Assembly (NCBI GenBank): GCA_946616295.1
Contig: CAMOIU010000003.1
Span: 3,038 to 67,037 of the forward strand
DNA: 64,000 bases
Direction: 5' to 3'
Source: CAG-791 sp002392385
Lineage (GTDB): Bacteria > Bacillota > Clostridia > Lachnospirales > Lachnospiraceae
The notes below the pieces were generated by a model, which was given only the letters and a program-made list of their open reading frames with translations, searched no databases and was not told the origin of the DNA. Made by a program: the position numbers and the translations under genes. How positions within the stretch are numbered: position 1 is the stretch's first letter; the number at the start of each line of letters is the position of its first letter. Shown here one piece after another: positions 25,844 through 34,056 of this stretch.

Positions 25844-27481
25844 TTACTGTCTGTCTTTGCAGCAGGTCTGTCGGCAGCGCAGATCAGTCTCCGGCGTGCA
25901 CATCGGACCGTAGTGTTTCCGCATGGCGTTTTTATCTGCCTTGCCCGTGGCGTTGCGGATCACCTGGCCGATAAAGAGATGCCGCGGCCGCATGAAGGAG
26001 GGGATCGTCTCACAAAACGCTTCCAGCTCCTCCTGGCCAGCCTTACTGTCTGCCGACAGCGTGACCACGGCGGCCACCACCTCGCCGAGCCGCTTGTGCG
26101 GTACGCCGAATACCGCCGCGTCTACAATGTCACCGCGCTCCCGGAAGAAATGCTCCACTTCAGCAGGAATGATATTCTCGCCTCCGCTGATGATGATGTC
26201 TTTCTTCCGGTCGACGATATAATAGAAACCGTCGCTGTCCCTGCGGGCGATATCGCCGGTGTGGAGCCATCCTCCCTCCAGCGCCTGGGCCGTCGCCTCC
26301 GGATTGTCCAGGTATCCTTTCATCATGCCCGGTCCCTTCATCAGAAGTTCTCCGGGCGTACCGTCTGTGATCTCGCTTCCGTCGGGTCCTGTGATCATGG
26401 CCTCCCATCCGGGAGCAGGCCTGCCTACGGAACCCGCGCGATCGATGTTGTCACTTCCCAGGTCCATGATGCCCGGCCCTCCGGACTCCGTGAGCCCGTA
26501 GCTGATATCCAGCGACAGGGTCGGCCACTGCCGGCGCAGCTTCGCGATGATCTCCGGCGGGATCAGCTGTGCCCCCATGTGGAGGAGGCGGAAAGCGTGA
26601 AGGTCCCGTCCCGAAAGATCCAGTGTGCCCTCCCGCAGGCATTCCAGGATGTCCTGTACCCAGGGGAGCAGAAGGAAAGCGATGCTGACCTTCTCTCTTT
26701 CAAGGATCTCGAAAAAGCAGGCCACATTGAATCCTGTCATCAGCACTGTCGGCGCCCCCACGAGGAGGTTGCCGGAGGCGTGGAGCTTGGCGCCCACGTG
26801 GTAGAGCGGCGGGATGCAGATAAAGCAGTCACCGTGGGTCTGATGATGATTCTTCCACTCACGGATCACGGCCTCTTCCAGCGTATGGTGGGTATAGACC
26901 ACTGCCTTGGGCTGTCCGGTCGTTCCTGAAGAGTAGTAGATCGCCGCCTCGTCCTCACGCAGCAACGGTATACCCGGGTCCTCAGGCCGACTGTTCTCAA
27001 TGGCCTCCTGCAGACTCTCCGTCTCCTGGGGCAGCATGAAACCGCTGCCGCATACAAAGACCTGTTTAACGTTTCTGAGCCGGTGGCGTACAGGCATGAG
27101 CCGCTGTCCGGCGGAGGGGTCCACCACGATCGCGCACAGGTCAGCCCTGGTGATCTGGTCATACAGCTCCTCTGCACTTTTCCGGTAATTGAGGGGAACG
27201 ACCACGCCCCCCATCCGGAGAACTCCCAGCCAGACCGGGAGCCACTCCAGATTGTTGCGCATGATGATGCCTATATGGCTGCCCTTGCCATAGCTTCTGT
27301 CCAGAAACAGGTTGGCGATCCTGCACACCATTTCTTCTGTCTCTTTCCAGGTCAGCTCTCTGCGGGCATTCCGATAGGCCTCTTCATTGCCGGGGATCTG
27401 TTTCCTGCTGTTGATTTCAATCAATGCCGGCTCATCGGGATAGTGCTTTGCATTTTCTGTGATCAATTGCGTTATGAGCAT
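25844..27481 (-). CDS. AMP-forming acyl-CoA ligase
   Basis: A 545-residue ANL-superfamily ligase, started at the ATG at 27481 (AAGGAG upstream; a GTG two codons earlier is possible). It has the phosphate loop Y-Y-S-S-G-T-T-G-Q-P-K near residue 187, the aromatic motif Y-G-L-T-E-S-G-G near 330, the hinge aspartate region L-H-T-G-D-I-A-R near 410 and the C-terminal lysine region T-G-K-A-D-K. It should activate a free acid to its CoA ester through an acyl-adenylate, giving the cluster an ATP-dependent entry beside the CoA-transferases. It is comparable in role to CaiC of carnitine metabolism, but the substrate here is unknown. Confidence 0.93.
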   Translation of the reverse strand: MLITQLITENAKHYPDEPALIEINSRKQIPGNEEAYRNARRELTWKETEEMVCRIANLFLDRSYGKGSHIGIIMRNNLEWLPVWLGVLRMGGVVVPLNYRKSAEELYDQITRADLCAIVVDPSAGQRLMPVRHRLRNVKQVFVCGSGFMLPQETESLQEAIENSRPEDPGIPLLREDEAAIYYSSGTTGQPKAVVYTHHTLEEAVIREWKNHHQTHGDCFICIPPLYHVGAKLHASGNLLVGAPTVLMTGFNVACFFEILEREKVSIAFLLLPWVQDILECLREGTLDLSGRDLHAFRLLHMGAQLIPPEIIAKLRRQWPTLSLDISYGLTESGGPGIMDLGSDNIDRAGSVGRPAPGWEAMITGPDGSEITDGTPGELLMKGPGMMKGYLDNPEATAQALEGGWLHTGDIARRDSDGFYYIVDRKKDIIISGGENIIPAEVEHFFRERGDIVDAAVFGVPHKRLGEVVAAVVTLSADSKAGQEELEAFCETIPSFMRPRHLFIGQVIRNATGKADKNAMRKHYGPMCTPETDLRCRQTCCKDRQ

Positions 27482-27490
27482 CTTCACTCC

Positions 27491-28375
27491 TTATTTCCAG
27501 GTAAAGAGCCCTCTGTCCAGAACCGGCTTGCCGTCTTCCACGCAGACCAGCCTGAATACCGCCCTGCCTTCCTCTTCCTTCCAGACATCCAGACGCAGGG
27601 TGCTGCCGGGGAAGCAGATGCTGCGCATCTGGGCGGAGATGCAGGTCATTCTCTCCGGTTCACCGGGGATGAGCGCTTCTATGGCCATGCGGCAGGCATA
27701 ACCGAAGGAGCAGAGACCCTGCATGAAGGGGCGGGGGAATCCCTCTGCCTGCGCCACCTCGGGATCCGCGTGGACCCTGTTGGTGTCGCCCGTCAGGCGA
27801 TACAGCATATTGGCTGTCGGGGAGAGGACCGACTCCAGTGAGCAGTCCGGCTCCCTGTCAGGTATTTTCACGGAAGACTTTTTAGGTGCTTCGCCTCCGA
27901 AGCCTCCGTGCGTGAAGAACATGGTGTTGGAGATGTTCTCACACAGGAGATTGCCGGCTTCATCGTACACGGGGACTTTGGTCTCCACGATGATGCCCTT
28001 GCCTTCTCCCCTGTCATAGATATTGGTGATCGTATCCTCGAAGACCAGCGAGCCCTTAATGGGGTCGATGGGACGGTGCATCACCAGGGTGTGCTCCATG
28101 TGAAGGCCCTTGACGATGCCGCCTTCCTCCCTCTCCAGGGCCTCGCGTACAACGAAGGCGCCCGGATAAGGAGCCGGTCTCTGGGGATAGTTGTTGACAG
28201 CATTCCAGTACGGCACAGTGCCGAAGCTGGGGATCGCTTTCATGTTCTTCTCAAAGGTGTACTGCAGATCTTTTTCACCGGCGCCGACCGCCAGGGCGTA
28301 CAGCGCCATGTCTCTCCAGTTGTATTCGATCTTTCTGGGACCGGTGGAGGTCCCGATGAATTTCATAAGATCCAT
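27491..28375 (-). CDS. MaoC/hydratase-2 type enoyl-CoA hydratase
   Basis: A 294-residue double-hotdog enzyme resembling the hydratase-2 domain of peroxisomal multifunctional enzyme 2. It has N-W-R-D-M-A-L-Y-A-L-A-V-G-A-G near residue 20, G-G-F-G-G-E near 156 and an intact hydratase-2 motif, L-T-G-D-T-N-R-V-H-A-D-P-E-V-A, near 193 with catalytic Asp, Asn and His, followed by P-F-M-Q-G-L-C-S-F-G-Y. This family adds water to trans-2-enoyl-CoA to give the (R)-3-hydroxyacyl-CoA, opposite to the crotonase two genes upstream. GAAAGGAG precedes the ATG. It starts 9 nt before the ligase start, so the two genes are tightly coupled. Confidence 0.9.
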   Translation of the reverse strand: MDLMKFIGTSTGPRKIEYNWRDMALYALAVGAGEKDLQYTFEKNMKAIPSFGTVPYWNAVNNYPQRPAPYPGAFVVREALEREEGGIVKGLHMEHTLVMHRPIDPIKGSLVFEDTITNIYDRGEGKGIIVETKVPVYDEAGNLLCENISNTMFFTHGGFGGEAPKKSSVKIPDREPDCSLESVLSPTANMLYRLTGDTNRVHADPEVAQAEGFPRPFMQGLCSFGYACRMAIEALIPGEPERMTCISAQMRSICFPGSTLRLDVWKEEEGRAVFRLVCVEDGKPVLDRGLFTWK

Positions 28376-28399
28376 GTACTCTCCTTTCCGAGAAACTGA

Positions 28400-29713
28400 T
28401 CAGACATAAGGTCCCATGATGGTCATGATGATGATACCGACGATCACAGCCACGATATTGGAGAATGTGCAGATCAGGAAGGAATACTTGAAGCAGTTCT
28501 TGTAGGTATCCTTGGCGATACCGGTGATGACGGTGTTGATGAATCCGCCGTTCCACAGTGTGCCGGTGACATGACCGGAGGCCATGACGATACGGCCGAC
28601 CATCTCCAGATTAGCGCCCATAGCGGTGTAAACAGGTGTCAGGATAGGTCCGAGGAGGCCGGTCGCGCCGGTCGCGCCGCCGCAGATGAAGGCCACGATC
28701 AGACCCGCGAGGGATGCACCGATCAGGGGGCTGCCGCCGATGCCGGTAACAGCGCCCAGAACAGTCTGGAAACCGCCGGTGGTCTGTGCGACGGAACCGA
28801 CAGCCACCATGGCCGCGGTGTTGCCGATGGAGGTCAGGGCGTTGGCAAAAGCGTCACCGACATGCTTGGTGACGGGCTTGTCATCGGTCTTGTACTTGAA
28901 CATAAGGACCATGGCCAGCGCGGCGCCGACAGCAATACCGAAAGGTGTAGGCAGAAGGGCCTTGCCGCCGATCTTCACGTTGATCAGGATCAGGGCGACT
29001 GCCAGCGGGATCAGAGCGACCCAGCCGTTGGGAAGATCCTGCACATCCTCAACAGGGGTGGTGTCAAGTGCTACGAAGTGCTGATCGTTGGCTCTGGCTC
29101 TCTTGAAGAGGACAGACATGACTGCGAAAGCGGTGAGCACGGCGACGACCGCCATGATCGCACTGGGAACAGCCGCTGCCATCAGATTGGTACCAAAGCC
29201 GTTGGCCATGACCGCGTTGACGGGCTGTGCGGTGCCGGGGCCCCAGCTGGAGGCTGTGCAGCAGCCGGCGACGATGACGCCGGGAACGATCTCTCTGGGC
29301 AGATCCGCCTCACGGAAGACCTCCAGAGCGATCGGGAACACGGAGAAGGCCAGCACGAAACCGGCGATGCCGCCCCAGGTCATGACGATGATCGCGAGCA
29401 GGACCGCGTAGGGTGCGAAGGTCTTGCCGAAAAGGCTGATGAAAAGACGGGCGATAGACTTCGCGCCGTGGGTGGTCTCATAGGCCTTGCCCATAAGAGC
29501 GCCGGCCGCGAAGACCATGAAGTTGCCGCTGATGAATCCGGTGAAGCCGCCGACGAAGCTGGTAAGGATCGCTTCCTGAAGGCCGATGCCGCTGAGGATC
29601 GCCATAACGGCGGAACCCGCGATGGCGGAGATGAAAACTGAGTAGCCCTTCATAGAACCGTAGACGAGGATCGCGATTCCGAGAATGACACCGATGATAC
29701 TGAGAGCGTTCAT
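28400..29713 (-). CDS. GntP-family carboxylate permease, copy 2
   Basis: A 437-residue permease homologous to copy 1 (21771-23090) over its whole length, with G-G-F-T-G-F-I-S-G-N-F near residue 54, V-M-T-W-G-G-I-A-G-F near 108 and C-G-G-A-T-G-A-T-G-L-L near 331. About twelve membrane helices. The differing substrate-region residues (for example G-A-T-G-A-T-G against G-S-G-S-G-G) indicate that the two permeases are not simple duplicates. GGGAAAGGAG precedes the ATG. The 102-nt gap upstream holds two small stems but no clear promoter. Confidence 0.92.
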   Translation of the reverse strand: MNALSIIGVILGIAILVYGSMKGYSVFISAIAGSAVMAILSGIGLQEAILTSFVGGFTGFISGNFMVFAAGALMGKAYETTHGAKSIARLFISLFGKTFAPYAVLLAIIVMTWGGIAGFVLAFSVFPIALEVFREADLPREIVPGVIVAGCCTASSWGPGTAQPVNAVMANGFGTNLMAAAVPSAIMAVVAVLTAFAVMSVLFKRARANDQHFVALDTTPVEDVQDLPNGWVALIPLAVALILINVKIGGKALLPTPFGIAVGAALAMVLMFKYKTDDKPVTKHVGDAFANALTSIGNTAAMVAVGSVAQTTGGFQTVLGAVTGIGGSPLIGASLAGLIVAFICGGATGATGLLGPILTPVYTAMGANLEMVGRIVMASGHVTGTLWNGGFINTVITGIAKDTYKNCFKYSFLICTFSNIVAVIVGIIIMTIMGPYV

Positions 29714-29815
29714 ACTGTCTCCTTTCCCTTTTGGCCGCCCCGCGGCCAGTGATAAAAGTGGTTATCCTCCGGTTTTGATCCCGGATAAGTTAAAGCGTTT
29801 TCCGGTCTGTTCTCC

Positions 29816-30598
29816 TTATTTCCCCTCAAAAACAGCCGGTCTCTTCTCGAAGAACGCCTTGACTCCTTCCTTTGCGTCCGCGGTCTCGGCGAGCATGCCG
29901 TTGAGGTCGGATTCCAGTTTGAGGCCTTCCTCCAGGCTCATCTCCATGCCGCGGTTGACGAGTTCCTTGCAGACTCTGACGGCGATCGGTGCGTTCTTCA
30001 GGATGGAATTCATGAGTTCCACCGCGCTGTCCATCAGCTGGTCCGGCTCCACGACCCTGTTCACGAGGCCGATCCGGAGCGCTTCGTCCGCTTTCACTCT
30101 CCTGCCGGTGTAGAGCATCTCCTTGGCGTAGCCCGTGCCGATGAGGCGGGGCAGCCTCTGGGTGCCGCCGTAGCAGGGAGCCACGCCCAGGCCGACCTCC
30201 GGGAGCGCGAAGACTGCCTTCGTGCTCGCGACGCGCAGGTCGCAGGCAAGGGCCAGTTCCGTGCCGCCGCCCATGGCAAATCCGTTGACCGCCGCGATGA
30301 TGGGCTTGGGCAGGTTGTCGAATTTCTCAAAGAGCTTGTGTGCGTGCGTGGACATCGCCACGGTCTCCTCCGCCTTGGCATCGATCCGGATCTCGGAGAT
30401 GTCGTTGCCGGCGATGAAGCCCTTGCCCTTGCCGGTGATGATCACGCCCAGGACCTCCGGGTCCTCCGCGATCGTGTCGATGGCGTTCTCGATCTCATAC
30501 TTGGTGGACATCTTCAGTGCGTTGAAGACTTCCGGACGGTTGATGGTGATGAACGCGATGTGGTCCTTCACCTCGTAGATGATCTCCTGATAGCTCAT
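29816..30598 (-). CDS. Enoyl-CoA hydratase/isomerase (crotonase family)
   Basis: A 260-residue crotonase with the full set of motifs: I-T-I-N-R-P-E-V-F-N-A-L near residue 17, K-G-F-I-A-G-N-D-I near 60, the oxyanion-hole and first glutamate region A-M-G-G-G-T-E-L-A-L-A near 107, and the second glutamate in P-E-V-G-L-G-V-A-P-C-Y-G-G-T-Q-R-L-P-R near 133. These are consistent with syn hydration of a 2-enoyl-CoA to the (S)-3-hydroxyacyl-CoA, or with a CaiD-like reaction. It lies 30 nt after the acyl-CoA dehydrogenase gene, in the same order as in beta-oxidation. Confidence 0.93.
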   Translation of the reverse strand: MSYQEIIYEVKDHIAFITINRPEVFNALKMSTKYEIENAIDTIAEDPEVLGVIITGKGKGFIAGNDISEIRIDAKAEETVAMSTHAHKLFEKFDNLPKPIIAAVNGFAMGGGTELALACDLRVASTKAVFALPEVGLGVAPCYGGTQRLPRLIGTGYAKEMLYTGRRVKADEALRIGLVNRVVEPDQLMDSAVELMNSILKNAPIAVRVCKELVNRGMEMSLEEGLKLESDLNGMLAETADAKEGVKAFFEKRPAVFEGK

Positions 30599-30628
30599 GC
30601 TTCTCTCCTCTCCGTATTCCTGCCGGTA

Positions 30629-31774
30629 TCAGTCCTTGGCCAGAAGGGATCCCAGCACCACCTGCTGGATCTGGTTGGTTCCCTCGAAGATCTCGAAGAT
30701 CTTGGCGTCTCTGAGGAGCTTCTCAACGGGATACTCGTGCATGTAGCCGTAGCCGCCCAGGACCTCGATGGCCTTGGAAGCCACATAGGAAGCGGTCTGG
30801 GATGCGTAGATCTTCACGGCGCTGCCGGCACCGTTGAGCTTCATGCCGTTGTCCAGCTGGTAGGCCACGTTCATCAGTGCGCCGTGGGAGACCAGCGTGC
30901 GCTCCAGCATCTCCGCCAGCAGGAAGTTCAGGCCCTGCAGCTTGATGATGGGCTTGCCGAACTGCATGCGGACCTTGGCGTAAGCGGTCGCCTCGTCCAC
31001 CGCTCTCATGGCGATGCCGGTGGCGAAGTTCATGGAGTGCGGACGGACCACTTCCATGTTCTTCATGACGACGCCCCAGCCTCTGCCCTCTGCTCCGATC
31101 ATGTTCTCGGCGGGGACGCGGACGTTGTCGAAGATCACTTCGTTGGTCGGGGACAGGCGCAGGCCCAGCTTGTCCTCGTGCTTGCCGATCTGGACACCCC
31201 GCTCCTTCTCGACCAGGAAGAGGGTGATGCCCTTGTATTTGAGGGATCTGTCGATGGTAGTGGCTACGACGAAATAGTCCGCCAGCTCAGCGCCGCTGAT
31301 GAAGCACTTATTGCCGTTGATGATATAGTCGTTGCCGTCCCTGGTGGCCGTCGTGGTGATGGAAGCAGCGTCGCTGCCGCAGGCAGGCTCTGTCAGACAG
31401 AAGGCAAATCCTTTGCCCTCCAGAAGCGCATCTGCTGCCATCTGCTTCTGCTGCTCAGTACCGCCGACAAAGACGCACTCCGCGCCCATGCTGCCCGCGT
31501 GGAAGGTAAAGCCGAAGCCGGCGTCATAGTAGCCCAGCGTCTCCGCCATCAGGAAATTGGTCGTGTTGTCGATGCCCATGCCGCCGTACTGCTCCGGGAC
31601 TTCCAGCGCGTAGAGGCCGGCGTCCTTGAACTTCTGTGCGATCTCCACGGGATACCTGCCCGCACGGTCCAGCTCGGCCGTGTAGGGCATCAGCTCTTTC
31701 TCGCAGATCTGGCGGGCGAGCCCGATGATCTCTTCCTGTTCAGGGGTCATCTGGATCAGATCAAATACTTTCAT
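30629..31774 (-). CDS. Acyl-CoA dehydrogenase
   Basis: A 381-residue FAD-dependent acyl-CoA dehydrogenase, started at the ATG at 31774 behind GGAGG; an upstream in-frame start lacks a site. It has the FAD-binding loop F-C-L-T-E-P-A-C-G-S-D-A near residue 120, Y-I-I-N-G-N-K-C-F-I-S-G near 143, the dimer signature, and the C-terminal catalytic-glutamate motif I-F-E-G-T-N-Q-I-Q near 365. It oxidises an acyl-CoA to a 2-enoyl-CoA or, like CaiA, runs in reverse. No electron-transfer flavoprotein genes are in the window. It is the first gene of the cluster, about 60 nt after the sigma-54 promoter. Confidence 0.94.
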   Translation of the reverse strand: MKVFDLIQMTPEQEEIIGLARQICEKELMPYTAELDRAGRYPVEIAQKFKDAGLYALEVPEQYGGMGIDNTTNFLMAETLGYYDAGFGFTFHAGSMGAECVFVGGTEQQKQMAADALLEGKGFAFCLTEPACGSDAASITTTATRDGNDYIINGNKCFISGAELADYFVVATTIDRSLKYKGITLFLVEKERGVQIGKHEDKLGLRLSPTNEVIFDNVRVPAENMIGAEGRGWGVVMKNMEVVRPHSMNFATGIAMRAVDEATAYAKVRMQFGKPIIKLQGLNFLLAEMLERTLVSHGALMNVAYQLDNGMKLNGAGSAVKIYASQTASYVASKAIEVLGGYGYMHEYPVEKLLRDAKIFEIFEGTNQIQQVVLGSLLAKD

Positions 31775-31843
31775 GTTTACCTCCGTTTGCTTTGTAATCC
31801 GCAATTGTCTGCTTTTGTTGCACAGTATCTGTGTGAATTAAAT

Positions 31844-31859
31844 AGCAATCTTCGTGCCA
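31844..31859 (-). promoter_or_regulatory. Sigma-54 (-24/-12) promoter of the CoA catabolic cluster
   Basis: The minus strand reads TGGCACGAAGATTGCT, a perfect match to the TGGCAC-N5-TTGCW consensus: -24 element at 31854-31859 and -12 element at 31844-31848. The expected start is near 31833, about 59 nt before the acyl-CoA dehydrogenase ATG. A sigma-54 activator gene lies just past the far end of the same cluster. The rest of the 31775-32218 gap contains candidate activator sites and a terminator, but no gene. Confidence 0.85.
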
Positions 31860-31987
31860 GAGAATCTGAGGCGCCAAAACAGGCCCCTGCCGGCTCCGAG
31901 GGGCCCGAAAAGGTCCTGTTTTTCTTCCATATGTGTCATTAATAGCCATTATGGCGGGTCGGGGCATTTTCCCGGGGCCTTCCCGAA

Positions 31988-32049
31988 TGTCCCATTCTGT
32001 CTATTCTGACCCATTATGAGGCCCTCCGTCCCACGTCCCATGCGGGACA
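31988..32049. promoter_or_regulatory. Candidate upstream activator sites: repeated TGTCCCAT-like boxes
   Basis: Five related boxes lie 130-190 nt upstream of the -24 element: TGTCCCATT (31988), TGACCCATT (32007), CGTCCCACG (32027), CGTCCCATG (32034) and an inverted TGTCCCGCA (32041-32049). The first three are spaced 19 and 20 bp, about two helical turns, and the last two form the palindrome GTCCC-ATGC-GGGAC. Position and phasing suit binding of the Fis-type domain of the sigma-54 activator. Confidence 0.55.
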
Positions 32050-32116
32050 TTTCCCTGCTTCAGCCCGAAAACAGGCGGCCGCAGGGACCGCCCCCGACAG
32101 GAATGAAACTTGCTCA

Positions 32117-32163
32117 TATAAAAAAAGCTCCTCTCCGGTGCCCCTGTGGGGCAGAGAGAAGCT
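32117..32163 (-). terminator. Minus-strand terminator upstream of the DUF554 gene
   Basis: Stem of TGCCCC/GGGGCA, CTCTC/GAGAG and AGCT/AGCT around a 3-nt loop, with a CGG bulge, followed on the minus strand by seven T residues. No minus-strand gene ends here, so it probably stops transcripts of the LysR gene that read through the convergent DUF554 gene and keeps them out of the sigma-54 promoter region. Confidence 0.75.
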
Positions 32164-32218
32164 CTGTCTGCGTTAGATCTTATCCTTATTAATGAACTTA
32201 CAGAGAAAGGGACCTGCC

Positions 32219-32923
32219 ATGCCGATCGGAATACTGACCGATGTCGCTGCGACCCTCCTGGGCGGGATCGCCGGCTGTCTTCTGGGCAACCGGATCTCGG
32301 ACCGCTGGAAAGCGCTGCTCAACAACCTGCTGGGGATGTCCGCCCTGGTCCTGGGCATCACCCTGGTCGTCCGGGTCCACGCGCTCTCCGCAGCGATCCT
32401 GGCGCTGCTCGTGGGCGGCGTGCTGGGCGAAGCTGCCGGCCTGGAAGACCTGGTCAACCGCGCAGCCTGTGCTGTCACGGAGAAGATCGCCGGCGGCACA
32501 GATGCGGATCCCGCCTATCTGGCCGCGGTGAGCGCTGCGCTGGTCCTCTTCTGTTTCGGTGGGACCGGCTGGTTCGGCGCCCTCAATGAAGGGATCACGG
32601 GCGACGGCTCGGTCCTGATCACCAAGTCGATCTTGGACTGCGTTACGGCCTGCATTTTCGCCGCCATCCACGGCAAGCTCATTCCCCTGCTGAGTGTCCC
32701 CGAGTTCTGTGTCCTGATGACGCTCTACCTGCTGTCCGGCCTTGTCTCCCCCTGGATTTCCCCGGAGATGATCGCGGACTTCTCGGCAGTCGGCGGGATC
32801 ATCACCATCACGGCGGGACTCCGCCTCACAAAGATCAAGACCGATATCAAGGTGCTGAATCTCCTGCCCGCGCTGATCCTCGCCTTCTTCCTCTCCGCTG
32901 CCTGGACGGCCGTGATCGGCTGA
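32219..32923 (+). CDS. DUF554 family membrane protein
   Basis: A 234-residue membrane protein from the ATG at 32219 (GAGAAAGGGA upstream). It has about seven hydrophobic segments and family patterns: T-L-L-G-G-I-A-G-C-L-L-G near the N-terminus, S-A-L-V-L-G-I-T-L near 42, L-L-V-G-G-V-L-G-E near 64 and S-A-V-G-G-I-I-T-I-T-A-G-L near 190. The DUF554 family (YqgA/YdfK) is a predicted transport protein of unknown function. Its stop codon abuts the stop codon of the convergent LysR gene with no terminator between them. Confidence 0.88.
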   Translation: MPIGILTDVAATLLGGIAGCLLGNRISDRWKALLNNLLGMSALVLGITLVVRVHALSAAILALLVGGVLGEAAGLEDLVNRAACAVTEKIAGGTDADPAYLAAVSAALVLFCFGGTGWFGALNEGITGDGSVLITKSILDCVTACIFAAIHGKLIPLLSVPEFCVLMTLYLLSGLVSPWISPEMIADFSAVGGIITITAGLRLTKIKTDIKVLNLLPALILAFFLSAAWTAVIG

Positions 32924-33892
32924 TCACATCCAGTCCTTGATGGCGCCAAGCATGATCTTCTCATCCATGGAGGAGAACTTCTCATGCGCGTTGTCATCCT
33001 TCTGGATCAGGGAGGAGATGTGCTCCTTCAGAAACTGCACGAAGGCCAGTTCGCTCTCCGAGAGACGGCGGTCCTTCTGCCAGACCAGGACCAGGTCCGC
33101 CGTGATCTTTTCCTTGAAGACGGCGATCCGAATATCCTGCGGGATGTAGACAGAACTGGCGTTGCGAAGGGACGGATAGAGGTAATTGTTCAGGATCGCG
33201 GTCCGGAAAATGGAGTCCGGAAAGAAGTCCGTATACCGGACGTGGTAGTGGATCTGCAGGTCCTCGATAGTCCTGTCCATGATCCTGCGGATCTGGGAGT
33301 CCTCATTCTGGATGCAGACATCCTGCCCCTCCAGGTCATAGATGGAGATCTCCTCCCGTTCATAGAGGGGATGTCTTGCGGGAATTATCACGGAGTAATA
33401 GTCGGCCGCCAGCGGGAACTTGCAGACATCCATGCTGTCGAAGCCGTGGTCATAGCAGATGCAGAGAATGCTCTCATTGTGCCTGATCCTCCTCCGCATC
33501 TCGTCGGAGGACATGATCTTGACCTGGTTCTGCACCTCACTGTGCCGGTAGAAGAAGTTCATGATGAGCGGCCACAGGCCGTAATGCGTTGCATATCCCA
33601 GAAGCGCCAGGTTGACGACATTGTCGTTAGCCCTTCTTAACGTTTCCAAATCGGAATCCATCTGCTCCTGAATGTCCAGTATCCTCGCCGCATGTTCCAG
33701 TACGATTCTGCCAGCATCCGTGACGACAAAACTCCTGTGCTGCCGGATGAACAGCTCCGTTCCGAGTTCCGCTTCCAGCACTTTTATGCGCTTGGAGAGG
33801 GAAGACTGAGAGATATTGCAGTTCTCAGCCGCGATCGTGAAGCTTCCCGTCTTGCAGATCTCCATGAAGTACCGCAGGTTTTCGATCTCCAT
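32924..33892 (-). CDS. LysR-family transcriptional regulator of the TctCBA cluster
   Basis: A 322-residue LysR protein started at the ATG at 33892, preceded by AAAGGAGA. Residues 1-60 form the winged helix-turn-helix (M-E-I-E-N-L-R-Y-F-M-E-I, then S-F-T-I-A-A-E-N-C-N-I-S-Q-S-S-L-S-K-R-I), followed by a linker helix and the effector-binding domain. It is divergent from tctC, the classic layout of LysR control of a neighbouring operon, and an inverted repeat of the T-N11-A type lies in between. The effector is probably the sugar acid or an intermediate of the pathway; that is inference. Confidence 0.92.
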   Translation of the reverse strand: MEIENLRYFMEICKTGSFTIAAENCNISQSSLSKRIKVLEAELGTELFIRQHRSFVVTDAGRIVLEHAARILDIQEQMDSDLETLRRANDNVVNLALLGYATHYGLWPLIMNFFYRHSEVQNQVKIMSSDEMRRRIRHNESILCICYDHGFDSMDVCKFPLAADYYSVIIPARHPLYEREEISIYDLEGQDVCIQNEDSQIRRIMDRTIEDLQIHYHVRYTDFFPDSIFRTAILNNYLYPSLRNASSVYIPQDIRIAVFKEKITADLVLVWQKDRRLSESELAFVQFLKEHISSLIQKDDNAHEKFSSMDEKIMLGAIKDWM

Positions 33893-33930
33893 CTCTTCTC
33901 CTTTCCCCGTTCTCACACATTTCCTTTTCC

Positions 33931-33945
33931 ATTCCTGTTTGGAAT
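33931..33945. promoter_or_regulatory. Candidate LysR box between lysR and tctC
   Basis: ATTCCTGTTTGGAAT is a perfect 5-bp inverted repeat with a 5-bp centre and contains the LysR T-N11-A motif. It lies 39 nt upstream of the lysR ATG and 112 nt upstream of the tctC ATG. Confidence 0.55.
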
Positions 33946-34056
33946 CAATTATGGCCCAGAATGAATTGTTTTTCAAGGTTTTCGCCGCAATAATGAGCAT
34001 GTAAGATGTTTAACTTCATCGACTGCACGAGATGCAGAGACATGGGAGGTAAAGAA

